Positions 1 through 7,795 of a DNA stretch of 43,548 bases are shown in pieces. Position numbers and translations under genes: made by a program. Each line of letters starts with the position of its first letter. The stretch's first letter is position 1. The stretch lies in contig SYDY01000080.1 of NCBI GenBank assembly GCA_005801425.1, forward strand, positions 1-43,548, in the 5' to 3' direction. Source of the DNA: Bdellovibrionales bacterium (GTDB lineage Bacteria; Myxococcota; XYA12-FULL-58-9; SYDY01). The notes beneath the pieces were generated by a model, which saw nothing but the letters and a program-made list of their open reading frames with translations, searched no databases and was not told the DNA's origin.

Positions 1-310
1 AACCCACCGTGGTTCGCGGCTTCTCAAAATAAACGCGCATCACCACAATGATATGCTCACGCACTTCATCGGCCAAAACGCGCAATTTTTCAGCATAAGC
101 CAAACCCGCGACGGGATCATGAATAGAACAAGGCCCAACTATCACGACCAAGCGACGATCATCACCACGCAGCGCTGCCCGAATATGTTCACGTGCTTGC
201 AACACCGTGTGCATTGAAGCGGGTGTGTTGGGATATTCGTCACAAAGCGTCTCCGGTGAATCAAGAAGTTCAAAACCGGAAACACGCAGATCTTCAATTC
301 GACCGTCCAT
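1..310 (-). CDS. aroG: DAHP synthase, class I (partial, C-terminus beyond window)
   Basis: First enzyme of the shikimate pathway: condenses phosphoenolpyruvate and erythrose 4-phosphate into 3-deoxy-D-arabino-heptulosonate 7-phosphate in the cytoplasm. Only the first ~103 residues are present; the frame is open to the window edge. The class I (AroF/G/H) signatures are clear: VGPCSIHDP near residue 55 and VMRVYFEKPRTTVG at the truncated end, which form part of the PEP and metal site. The start ATG (codon 308-310) precedes the usual N-terminal helix; no strong ribosome site is visible. The stop of the upstream lipoprotein gene lies only 9 bp away, so the two may be co-transcribed. Which feedback type (Phe, Tyr, Trp) it represents cannot be told, so the symbol stands for the family. 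Confidence 0.93.
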   Translation of the reverse strand, partial: MDGRIEDLRVSGFELLDSPETLCDEYPNTPASMHTVLQAREHIRAALRGDDRRLVVIVGPCSIHDPVAGLAYAEKLRVLADEVREHIIVVMRVYFEKPRTTVG

Positions 311-319
311 ATGAGATGA

Positions 320-2047
320 TTATAGGACCTTTTCACACCCCATGCCAGGCGTAAGTGTCACACCACTCACATGTCCCCCTGTGCGCTGAATCACAAACAA
401 ACGACGTAAATCACCTTTATTCCCAAGACTATTTGTACATTGCACGGAAAGTCGTTGATTCACATACAGTCGCACTTTCACCTGCATGCTCCCAGTACCC
501 GTGCATATGCAAAAACCACCAAAGCAACTCATGTTGGAGCAGTCATCGCGATACAGCACGCGCACACCATAAGCCCCATCACCCCGAAGATCAGCACTGT
601 GGGTCATGCTCTCATACAACACATTGTTGTTGCGTGATTGCATGCTGCATGTACCGTACACCCGATCCCACCCCGTAATCGATGGATGATCCCGCGAACA
701 ATCGGAATCCAAGGGATTGTGCAATCGAAGCGCCGCATCGCGTGAATCAAATTCCCAAAGCTCGGGGCTGCTCTTGTTCACATCCATTTCGACACGAACC
801 GTATCAAACGTGCCATCAGGCGGCGGTGCGCATGTATTGTTTACACAACCAAATTCGCATGAAACATTTTGCGATGAATATTCACATGCTCCCGTACGGC
901 ACGCACCTGGACTGCTGTAAGTGGTCAGCGATTGTGCTCCCGTACACAGCGATGCAGGTGGCGTCAAACAAGCAAGTGGCGTTCCACGGCATGATCCCGA
1001 AGTACACGTATCGCTTTGGGTGCATGGATCTCGATCGTCACATGGAATATTGTTTTGGACATCGTAGCGACACACCCCGCGATCGCATGTGCCCTGTGCT
1101 GCATAACACGATCCAGGAGGCGCATTGCACACCACACCTTCACATGGATCTCTGCTGCATCGACCGTTGCCACACCCATACGAACAGTACTGATCGCGTT
1201 GGGTATATTCACATCCACCGGTCGCTTGGGTGCATACGCCCACAGGATCGAACAAACGCCGGGTTTGTGCATCCGTACACCAGGGCTCCGGAGGCAACTC
1301 ACATGTTTTTGGCAATCCAATACACAGGCCCCCAAAACAACGATCGCCCGTACTGCACAAATTGCCGTCGTCACACCCAATGTCATCGCGCACTTGGTAC
1401 TGACACGCACCCTTGTGACACTCCCCGCGAGGGAAATAACACACTCCAGGAGGCTCTGTGCACGTCACGTTGGCACATGGATCGCCACGGCACGATCCCG
1501 TGTCGGCATTGCAACCAAACTGACACTCCATGGTCTCGGTATCGTAAACGCATGTGCCTGCTTGGCACGTTCCGCTTGCTTTAAAAAATTCGCGTGTATT
1601 CACATCTACGCAACGCCCTGTACTGGGTGGGTCGTTGCATATTTTGTTTTTGCATGGATCCGGAGCCAAACCACGACCGCTGACAGAAAAAACAAACTTG
1701 GGTTCATTGTCGCTGTTATTCGTGATATGAATCAGCGTAGCGTAACGAACGGGATCAGTCGGTTTAAACGACACTTTCAACGCAACACTTGAACCCACGT
1801 CCGCCGTATTGGTATCGAGTTCTGCCGTAAACACACCCGCCAATCCGTCAAACGTAATGTGCTCCACTGTTAATGGTTGATCGCCACGATTGACCACCGT
1901 CAAAATGCGTTGACTGCTGGAGCCAAGCTCCACATCACCAAAATCGAAACTGTTATCGGAAGGAAAAAAATAAGCGGGCGATCGCTGCAACGTGTCTCCG
2001 CTGCACGCCGAAACGCATAGGCTCAACAGCAACAATAAATAACGCAT
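320..2047 (-). CDS. Cys-rich repeat lipoprotein with N-terminal ASH-like domain
   Basis: A 575-residue exported protein. The N-terminus is a lipoprotein signal (hydrophobic run, then VSAC with Cys at about residue 15). Residues ~30-130 resemble an ASH/choice-of-anchor-D immunoglobulin-like domain (FGDVELGSSSQRILTVVN; VSFKPTDPVRYATLIHITNN; VSGRG). Residues ~130-410 are Cys-rich repeats with recurring DPC..V.C..PP..C and C-x-G-x-C spacing, probably disulfide-bonded. A ~165-residue C-terminal region holds further Cys pairs. Such proteins are frequent in Myxococcota and are thought to face the cell surface; no enzymatic motif is visible. It ends 9 bp before the DAHP synthase gene without an obvious functional link. 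Long frames on the opposite strand are shadows of its biased codons. Confidence 0.85.
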   Translation of the reverse strand: MRYLLLLLSLCVSACSGDTLQRSPAYFFPSDNSFDFGDVELGSSSQRILTVVNRGDQPLTVEHITFDGLAGVFTAELDTNTADVGSSVALKVSFKPTDPVRYATLIHITNNSDNEPKFVFSVSGRGLAPDPCKNKICNDPPSTGRCVDVNTREFFKASGTCQAGTCVYDTETMECQFGCNADTGSCRGDPCANVTCTEPPGVCYFPRGECHKGACQYQVRDDIGCDDGNLCSTGDRCFGGLCIGLPKTCELPPEPWCTDAQTRRLFDPVGVCTQATGGCEYTQRDQYCSYGCGNGRCSRDPCEGVVCNAPPGSCYAAQGTCDRGVCRYDVQNNIPCDDRDPCTQSDTCTSGSCRGTPLACLTPPASLCTGAQSLTTYSSPGACRTGACEYSSQNVSCEFGCVNNTCAPPPDGTFDTVRVEMDVNKSSPELWEFDSRDAALRLHNPLDSDCSRDHPSITGWDRVYGTCSMQSRNNNVLYESMTHSADLRGDGAYGVRVLYRDDCSNMSCFGGFCICTGTGSMQVKVRLYVNQRLSVQCTNSLGNKGDLRRLFVIQRTGGHVSGVTLTPGMGCEKVL

Positions 2048-2352
2048 TCCACACCCCCGCTTTTCTCGTATCCAAGAAAAGTCAGTGCGGCAAGATGGGC
2101 ATCATCTTCGCAAAATCGGAGATCTATCATTTTTAGAACTGGATCCCCGCATTCCTAAGAAACTTGAATTGAGCAGGTGTTCTCTCGTAGGGGCGGTTCG
2201 TGAACCGCCCGTTAAAATTTTGATTCAAAAACCGCACGGGCGCTTCGCGAAGCGCCCCTACATAAGAAAAATAAGTGGGTTCGTTACGTCACAAGTTTCT
2301 CGACTGCCTGGTAGACCCAAAAGGCTTTCTGTGGTTCGCGAGGATAACGACT
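2048..2352. other. Intergenic region with a REP-type element
   Basis: About 305 bp between the Cys-rich lipoprotein start and the transglycosylase stop. It should hold the promoter of the lipoprotein gene near 2050-2110, but no convincing -35/-10 pair was seen. A small inverted repeat (CTTTTCT...AGAAAAG, about 2060-2081) and the double palindrome at 2187-2261 are the only structures recognised. No coding frame looks real. Confidence 0.6.
2187..2261. repeat. Double-hairpin REP-like palindromic element
   Basis: A 75-bp element opening with GTAGGGGCG and closing with its exact inverse CGCCCCTAC. It contains two hairpins: GGGCGGTTC-GT-GAACCGCCC and GGGCGCTTC-GC-GAAGCGCCC, joined by an AT-rich spacer. 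The layout is that of a BIME-like pair of inverted REP units. Single-hairpin relatives occur at 16872-16896, 22328-22353 and 28624-28649. It lies between genes, about 90 bp from the transglycosylase stop. Confidence 0.85.
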
Positions 2353-2961
2353 TTAGTGTTTCGCGCGCTTCAAATGATGCGTCACATTCTGAATATATTG
2401 GCGTGTTTCTTGGGGCATTGAAAAATTACCATGCAGAGGCACCGCACCAGGGCCCGCGTTGTAAGCAGCCACGGCACGTTTGGCATCGCCCTTGTAACGT
2501 TTCCACAATTTAGCAAGATAACGCACGCCACCGTCTACATTTTGACGCGCATTAAAAGGATCCACAACGCCCATTTCCAATGCAGTGCCTGGCATCAGCT
2601 GCATCACACCCATGGCGCCCGCTCTGCTGATACGATGCGGACGAAATTCGGATTCGGATTTTGCAACGGCCATGGCAAGACTTACAGGCACTTTGTGTTT
2701 TACGGCGGCGTAGCGAATATGATCGGCAATATCATCGTGACAACCATCCCGGTGCCCATGAACCCAATGATTCACCAGCATTTTGATGGCCTTCCATTTC
2801 ATATCAAGATCGCGGGCCGACAAAAGCCGAGGATAGCCATCACCCAACAACCGAACCGCGCCATTCACGCACGCGACGCTCCCCATGCCACACACAAACA
2901 TGATGAGCACCAAGATGCGCAGTATATTCGTCTTGCCCAAATTGCTAACCCGCCGATTCAA
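2353..2961 (-). CDS. Lytic transglycosylase, SLT domain (Slt/MltE-like)
   Basis: Cleaves the beta-1,4 link of peptidoglycan between MurNAc and GlcNAc with 1,6-anhydro product formation. The SLT (GH23) domain is clear: SESEFRPHRISRAGAMGVMQLMPGTA, in which the first-block Glu acts as the acid, and the C-terminal AVAAYNAGPGAV motif. A hydrophobic stretch at residues ~14-34 is a signal or anchor; GSVAC is only a poor lipobox. At 202 residues it is a short, single-domain member. The start is uncertain: the longest frame begins with TTG (2959-2961) and overlaps the upstream gene by 17 bp, which would suit translational coupling; later GTG/ATG codons inside the hydrophobic stretch are less likely. 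It is transcribed with the upstream unknown gene. Confidence 0.88.
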   Translation of the reverse strand: MNRRVSNLGKTNILRILVLIMFVCGMGSVACVNGAVRLLGDGYPRLLSARDLDMKWKAIKMLVNHWVHGHRDGCHDDIADHIRYAAVKHKVPVSLAMAVAKSESEFRPHRISRAGAMGVMQLMPGTALEMGVVDPFNARQNVDGGVRYLAKLWKRYKGDAKRAVAAYNAGPGAVPLHGNFSMPQETRQYIQNVTHHLKRAKH

Positions 2962-3343
2962 TCAAGATCTCGCTGGAGAGAACATGCTCCCAAACGCCGG
3001 GTCGATACAACAAGACAGCCACAGGTCCCGTTTGATTCCACATCAAGCTCAAAACCTTACGACGCGATTCCCAAATATCCAAACCAAAATCGCGGGCCAC
3101 TCGGCGCTGCTCATGGGCCGATATTCCGGCCAAAACAGCCTCTTGGGATATAGGAATAGGCTGAAACGGTGTCCTATAAATCAGCATCAAAGGTTCTTTT
3201 TCAAACATCTGCAATTTACCAGGAAAGCCTTCAACATCTTTCCAAACACCATGCTGATCCAAAACCTGAAGGGCAAAATCACGCAATGATGCCACCCGCG
3301 AAAGCCAAATGTCGCGTCCATCTTCGTTGGATGATGATGTCAT
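2945..3343 (-). CDS. Hypothetical protein upstream of transglycosylase
   Basis: 132 residues, family not recognised. No signal peptide or membrane segment; the protein is mixed alpha/beta in character with Trp-containing segments (SRRKVLSLMWNQTG, YRPGVWEHV). The stop codon lies 14 bp inside the start region of the lytic transglycosylase gene, so the two are probably coupled. The ATG at 3341-3343 lies about 75 bp from the end of the AbgT transporter gene, the next gene upstream on this strand. Coding is supported by tight packing and an uninterrupted frame; function is unknown. Confidence 0.6.
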   Translation of the reverse strand: MTSSSNEDGRDIWLSRVASLRDFALQVLDQHGVWKDVEGFPGKLQMFEKEPLMLIYRTPFQPIPISQEAVLAGISAHEQRRVARDFGLDIWESRRKVLSLMWNQTGPVAVLLYRPGVWEHVLSSEILIESAG

Positions 3344-3417
3344 AGATAGGGCCCCCGTAAGCCAAAGGTTTACTCCAGGGTACCATGGCTTTGCGGATGA
3401 GCCTCGAAACTAACGTA

Positions 3418-4968
3418 TCAAGATGGATATGTGAGCGATCCACCAGGTCCAAGCGGAATACCCAGTGCAACCCAGAGAAAGAGAAATGCAAGCCATACAA
3501 TGCCAAATGCAATCGAATAGGGAAACATGGTGGCCATCAAAGTGCCGAGGCCTGCTTTTTTATCGTAGCGCTGTGCAAAAACAATCAAAATAGGAAAATA
3601 GGGAAGCAGCGGCGAAATCACATTGGTGACTGAATCGCCTACGCGGTATGCCACCTGAACAAGCTCAGGACTAAAACCCATCAGCATCAGCATCGGTACG
3701 AAGATCGGGGCCATAAACGCCCATTTGGCCGATGCACTGCCAATCAACAGGTTGACTGTGCCGGATCCCATGACAAACAACGCAAGCAATCCAATGCCAG
3801 ATAATCCAACATGCTGAAGCAGGGAAGCGCCTTTCACAGCAGTCACCACACCCACACCGGTCCAATTGAAATAGGCAACAAATTGTCCGGCAACAAATGC
3901 AAGAACGACATAAGGCCCCATGCTCGCCATGGTTTCACTGGCCATTTTTGCGACATCTTTATCTGACTTGAGCACACCATTTTTCCAACCGAACCACACG
4001 GCTGGCACCAAAAACAAAATGGCCACCACGATTTCAACAGAATCAAACAAAGGCTTGAGACGTTCGACTTCGGGTAGATCGGCTTGTGCAGGCAGACGCA
4101 ATACCGCTGGATCGCCCACAAACAAACACACCACCAGGCCTAAAAACGCAAACAACACCCACAAGGACGATTTGAATTGCGACCACTGGTCCGCATTGTG
4201 CGCTTCGGTATGAACCACCACATCCTCTTCAGGTTTCCACGGCCCAAGCGTGGGGATGACGATACGTTCGGTGACCCATGCACCCACGGCTGTGATTAAA
4301 AATGTAGAGGCGACCATGAAATAATAATTGGCGGTAGGGTCCACGTGGTAGGTGGGATCGATCATGTTGGCCGCTTGCGATGTCAAACGCGCAAGAAGTG
4401 GATCAAGACCTGTGATAAAAAGATTGGCACTGTAGCCGCCAGACACCCCCGCAAATGCTGCCGCAAGGCCTGCAAGGGGATGTTTTCCTGCCGTGGCAAA
4501 CAACACAGCCCCAAGCGGCGTAAGCACCACATAGCCCGCATCGGCTGCCATAGAACTCATGACACCGGCAAACACCACAGCCGCCGTAAGCATGCGCGAA
4601 GGAACAGCCTTCACCAGCGCACTCAGGCCCGTGGAAATCCAGCCTGTACGTTCTGCTACGCCAAGTCCCAGCATCATGGTGAGTACAGGCCCCAGCGGCG
4701 CAAAGTTGAGAAAATTGTCGACCGCCGAGGTCAGCATCCAGCGTAGCCCCTCGATACTGAGTAGGCTCTTCACCACCACCTGGGCAGTTTGGCCATCGCG
4801 CTGAGCCACACCGACTTCAGAACCTGCCAATAGCCACGAGACCAGCACAACGATGCCGCATAAAATTACAAACATAGTTACCGGATCGGGAAGTCGATTT
4901 CCGATCCGCTCAATCACGCGTAAACAGGCGATCAACCTGCGCGATAGGGCTGCTGAAATGCTGCGCAT
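3418..4968 (-). CDS. abgT: AbgT family transporter (p-aminobenzoyl-glutamate type)
   Basis: Inner membrane protein of 516 residues, matching the ~510 of the family. E. coli AbgT imports p-aminobenzoyl-glutamate; relatives MtrF and YdaH have been described as antimetabolite exporters, so direction is open. Evidence: N-terminal helix plus RIGNRLPDPVTMFVILC, many hydrophobic segments, the re-entrant-loop region (PFDNFLNFAPLGPVLTMMLG-like block near residue 90), and the strongly conserved GSGTVNLLIGSASAKWA followed by FVPMLMLMGFSPELVQ near residues 405-445. An in-frame TAA four codons upstream of the ATG fixes the start. No strong ribosome site is visible. No folate or abgAB genes lie beside it. 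Confidence 0.92.
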   Translation of the reverse strand: MRSISAALSRRLIACLRVIERIGNRLPDPVTMFVILCGIVVLVSWLLAGSEVGVAQRDGQTAQVVVKSLLSIEGLRWMLTSAVDNFLNFAPLGPVLTMMLGLGVAERTGWISTGLSALVKAVPSRMLTAAVVFAGVMSSMAADAGYVVLTPLGAVLFATAGKHPLAGLAAAFAGVSGGYSANLFITGLDPLLARLTSQAANMIDPTYHVDPTANYYFMVASTFLITAVGAWVTERIVIPTLGPWKPEEDVVVHTEAHNADQWSQFKSSLWVLFAFLGLVVCLFVGDPAVLRLPAQADLPEVERLKPLFDSVEIVVAILFLVPAVWFGWKNGVLKSDKDVAKMASETMASMGPYVVLAFVAGQFVAYFNWTGVGVVTAVKGASLLQHVGLSGIGLLALFVMGSGTVNLLIGSASAKWAFMAPIFVPMLMLMGFSPELVQVAYRVGDSVTNVISPLLPYFPILIVFAQRYDKKAGLGTLMATMFPYSIAFGIVWLAFLFLWVALGIPLGPGGSLTYPS

Positions 4969-5029
4969 CAGGGCGGTTTAACGGGATGGAAGTTCAAAAA
5001 CAACCCTTGTTCGTATCGGAGACATCAGG

Positions 5030-6121
5030 TCAAGGATATCCCCACTCCATATCGGAAATTTGCATATGGAGATTTTGGCACCAGTGGCTTGTTCCATCGC
5101 CCTGCCCACCCCAAGCCGCCATAAAAACGGAAACCTGCGTGGAGCTCGCCGATAATGGCACTGTATACGTATGCTCACCGTTACCATCTATTCGCTGACC
5201 TTGTATCCAGGAAGAGGGAGAGGATGATTGGTCCAAAACTTGAACGTTAACTGTGCTGCCACAACCGGTTGAATGATCTACTGTCACGTGAAAAATTAAC
5301 GATGTGGCACCCTCTGGCTTAGCAAGAGAGTCTGTCTGCCTGTTTATAAAAAAACAATTCAGGTTATTAGGCATACCCATGGATCCAATAGAAATATCCA
5401 GCGAATTGGCGGTATGGGTGTAAACAGAACCTGTTTGTCCTACTTCTTGTGCCTGCGGCCAACAAAATGGATCCAAGTCATTGGGCAAATAGTCAAAGCC
5501 AGAACCAAAAAATACCATAGAACATGCATCACAATTGCCACCGCAATCCGTGCCACTTTCATCGCCGTTTTGCACGCCATCACTGCATGTGGGCTCTGCG
5601 CACAGATCATCGTCGTCACAAACCCCGCTCAAACAATCCCCCGCATTGGCACAAATTTTTCCAGAATCACAAGCATCACAATCTCCACCGCAATCAAGGT
5701 CGCTTTCATCGCCGTTTTGCACACCATCACTGCACGTGGGCTCTGCGCACAGATCATCGTCGTCGCAAACACCACTCAAACAATCCCCCGCATTGGCACA
5801 AATTTTTCCCGTATCGCAAGCGCCACAATCGCCACCGCAATCAATATCGCTTTCATCGCCGTTTTTCACGCCATCGATGCATGTTGCCTCTGTACAAACG
5901 CTCGCAGTACAAACACCGCTCGTACAATTTCCCGCATTGGCACAAACTTTTCCCGTATCGCAAGCGCCACAATCGCCACCGCAATCAATATCGCTTTCAT
6001 CGCCGTTTTTGGCGCCGTCAATACAGCTCCGAGGCGTGATGCTTGGATCGCTACTGCTTTCGCATGACACCACCGCCAACAAGCTAATACAAACCAAAAA
6101 ACACCTGAATAGATCGCCCAT
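5030..6121 (-). CDS. Lipoprotein with four Cys/Asp-rich tandem repeats
   Basis: A 363-residue exported protein of unknown function. The N-terminus is a lipoprotein signal (LLAVVSC, Cys about residue 20). Residues ~33-205 comprise three full and one partial repeat of about 49 residues with pattern CxDGxxNGDESDxDCGGxCxACDxGKxCANAG; the many Asp residues suggest Ca2+ binding and the Cys residues disulfides. The last ~155 residues form a separate beta-rich domain with Trp and Cys residues, reminiscent of a carbohydrate- or ligand-binding module but not assigned. The gene begins inside the 108-bp repeat at 6111-6218, so its promoter region is shared with the repeat. At DNA level the units are nearly identical, indicating recent duplication. 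Confidence 0.85.
   Translation of the reverse strand: MGDLFRCFLVCISLLAVVSCESSSDPSITPRSCIDGAKNGDESDIDCGGDCGACDTGKVCANAGNCTSGVCTASVCTEATCIDGVKNGDESDIDCGGDCGACDTGKICANAGDCLSGVCDDDDLCAEPTCSDGVQNGDESDLDCGGDCDACDSGKICANAGDCLSGVCDDDDLCAEPTCSDGVQNGDESGTDCGGNCDACSMVFFGSGFDYLPNDLDPFCWPQAQEVGQTGSVYTHTANSLDISIGSMGMPNNLNCFFINRQTDSLAKPEGATSLIFHVTVDHSTGCGSTVNVQVLDQSSSPSSWIQGQRIDGNGEHTYTVPLSASSTQVSVFMAAWGGQGDGTSHWCQNLHMQISDMEWGYP
5530..6030 (-). repeat. Tandem coding repeats of about 147 bp
   Basis: Three full units and one partial of about 147 bp inside the lipoprotein gene at 5030-6121. The middle two units differ at only a few positions, including long identical runs around the segment encoding CANAGDCLSGVC. 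Such arrays change copy number easily by slippage or recombination. Confidence 0.85.
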
Positions 6122-6218
6122 GGTTCATTATGTTAATGTAAAAAACATGGCACTGCATTTTTTCTATGTTGTTCAGGGTGATTATGAGCCAATCATTCGT
6201 TAACCACGGTGAGGAAAT
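6111..6218. repeat. 108-bp direct repeat R1, copy A
   Basis: Aligns without gaps to 8382-8489. The left ~40 bp are diverged in the middle; the segment from CTGCATTTTT to GAGGAAAT is almost identical, with GTTGTTCAGGGTGATTATGA shared exactly. Copy A overlaps the first codons of the minus-strand lipoprotein gene (5030-6121). Copy B is the leader of the small secreted protein gene at 8496. The two copies lie on either side of nrfHA in the same orientation. Confidence 0.9.
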
Positions 6219-6227
6219 TCGAAATCA

Positions 6228-6307
6228 AGAGATCACGCCGGGTATTGCTATGTGCAGTTTTGAAAAAAGAGATCACGCCGGGTATTGCTATGTGCAGTTT
6301 TGAAAAA
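6228..6307. repeat. Perfect 40-bp tandem duplication with inverted partner
   Basis: Two abutting identical 40-bp units (6228-6267 and 6268-6307) starting AGAGATCACGCCGGG. Each contains GCCGGGTATT, whose exact inverse AATACCCGGC follows at 6311-6320, so a 10-bp stem can form. After it come three short imperfect units of CCGGCACCACAG (about 6315-6352). The tract lies downstream of the nrfA stop codon; it might act as a transcript end, but there is no U-run typical of an intrinsic terminator. Confidence 0.85.
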
Positions 6308-6324
6308 GTGAATACCCGGCACCA
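6303..6324. repeat. 22-bp direct repeat R2, copy A
   Basis: AAAAAGTGAATACCCGGCAC plus CA matches 8325-8346 with a single mismatch. Together the two copies bracket the nrfHA operon in direct orientation. Confidence 0.75.
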
Positions 6325-6361
6325 CAGCCGGCACCACAGCCCGGCACCATGGCCCACGGCC

Positions 6362-7771
6362 TCACTCATGCGTTTTGCGAGAAGAGTTTGAAGGTGCAAT
6401 GCGCAGCACAAGTTGACCTTGCCGTGCAAGATCAATAGCGAGCGCAAGGATGCGCGCAGCCTCTTGCGATGCATGAAATCCCGAGGAATTCTCGGCTTCG
6501 ATGAAATCAAGCAAAAACTGAGATTCGCGGTGAAAACGTTGTGCTTTCTCGATGAGAACGGGCGCATCATGTTTTTGCCGCACGGCTTTGATATCGGCGA
6601 TGAGATCAACGACAGCGTTCATCGCCTGATCACGAATTTCATGGGTTGTTTGTTGGATCCGTTCCACTCTCTGACGAAGATCGCTTTCCGGGATCCTATG
6701 GCATGTTTGGCATGCGCGGTTGAGATTAAGCATGGGGCTTTGCACGTGATGGTCGCTGATTTTTAATGCACCTTCGCGTTGATATGGCATATGGCAATCC
6801 GCACATGCGACCCCGGAACGCGCATGGATCCCCTGACTCCATAGTTCAAATTCGGGATGCTGTGCCTTTAGAACGGGTGCACCCGTATCCGCATGCAACC
6901 AATCTGCATGTTTTGTTTTTTCGTAGAACGAAAAAATATCGTCAGCGCGAAGACCATTGGCCCATGGGTACACAAGACGTTTCTCTGGGCCTTTAAAGTA
7001 GTATTCAACGTGACACTGGCCACACACGTATGAACGCATCTCTTGTCGCGTTGCCGTTTTGTTTACATCGTAGTTGGGAATGCCTTCATAGGCTTTAAGG
7101 GCACGAATGCCCTCGATGAACCCCGGCCGTGTGACTCGCAGCTGCATGGTTGCGGGGTCATGGCAATCAATACAAGCGATGGGATGCGAGACCAACTTGC
7201 GCGCTTCGGCATAGGACATTTGATTGACGCGTTCAAAACCGCGAAATAAATCTCCTTCTCCCTGACGCATGTAGGGAGCATAGATGGACGCATGGCAGTG
7301 CAGGCATGTTCCTGGTTGTTTTACGAGTATCTGACGCTCCGTATATGTTTGATCGTCCAACATGTAGGCATGGCCGCGATCTTCACGAAAATCGTGCGCA
7401 AATGCATACCCATTCCAGAGGATATTAAGACGTGGGTCATCTTCCAGACGCGATTGAGCGACGACTGAGCGTGGATCAGCGCGTGTTGGTGTTCTGGGTA
7501 CAGCTTCGCTGCCGCCAAAACGTGTACGAGAGGGGTCCACGGTTTTGCGGTAACTATCGTATTGCAACGGGAAGTTTCTTCCCCATATGGCAGGATCATC
7601 GATGGTGTTATCGAGATCAACAACGCGGAAGAATGGTGTGCGCGCTGCTTGTTTTTGTTTGGCGACGCTGACCAAAATCGCCGCTATCACCGCCGCTGAG
7701 GCAGCTGCGATGATAGTGATCCCGATGATGAAGAAAGAAACATGCTGTCTTGTTAACTTTTTTGTATTCAT
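6362..7771 (-). CDS. nrfA: Ammonia-forming pentaheme cytochrome c nitrite reductase, CxxCH heme-1 type
   Basis: Periplasmic enzyme reducing nitrite to ammonium with six electrons, the last step of dissimilatory nitrate reduction to ammonium. 469 residues with an N-terminal hydrophobic signal (residues ~12-37). Five heme motifs: CLHCH 156-160, CIDCH 200-204, CGQCH 250-254 (followed by VEYYF with the catalytic Tyr), CADCH 323-327 (then MP) and CQTCH 354-358. Also present: TRPGFIEG (catalytic Arg region) and LKAQHPEFE, which carries the active-site His and the Lys/Gln of the Ca2+ site. Unusually, heme 1 has CxxCH where the well-studied enzymes have CxxCK. It follows nrfH by about 24 bp on the same strand, as in the membrane-bound NrfHA complex. 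Confidence 0.96.
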   Translation of the reverse strand: MNTKKLTRQHVSFFIIGITIIAAASAAVIAAILVSVAKQKQAARTPFFRVVDLDNTIDDPAIWGRNFPLQYDSYRKTVDPSRTRFGGSEAVPRTPTRADPRSVVAQSRLEDDPRLNILWNGYAFAHDFREDRGHAYMLDDQTYTERQILVKQPGTCLHCHASIYAPYMRQGEGDLFRGFERVNQMSYAEARKLVSHPIACIDCHDPATMQLRVTRPGFIEGIRALKAYEGIPNYDVNKTATRQEMRSYVCGQCHVEYYFKGPEKRLVYPWANGLRADDIFSFYEKTKHADWLHADTGAPVLKAQHPEFELWSQGIHARSGVACADCHMPYQREGALKISDHHVQSPMLNLNRACQTCHRIPESDLRQRVERIQQTTHEIRDQAMNAVVDLIADIKAVRQKHDAPVLIEKAQRFHRESQFLLDFIEAENSSGFHASQEAARILALAIDLARQGQLVLRIAPSNSSRKTHE

Positions 7772-7795
7772 GTTGATGTCATCATTTCTCGAATT

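Noticed and set aside
682-1584. 300-residue open frame on the plus strand
   Set aside because: It is the antisense shadow of the Cys-rich lipoprotein; rich in His/Cys/Thr with no domain or ribosome site.
3279-3512. 77-residue minus-strand frame between the AbgT and hypothetical genes
   Set aside because: Overlaps the end of the clear AbgT gene and the start of the next gene in another frame; no support.
5414-6203. Long repetitive open frames on the plus strand
   Set aside because: Antisense shadows of the 147-bp coding repeats of the minus-strand lipoprotein, which has a signal peptide and sensible repeats.
5530-6307. CRISPR-like regular repeats
   Set aside because: The 147-bp units are coding tandem repeats without spacers, and the 40-bp units at 6228-6307 abut directly in only two copies; no cas gene is present.
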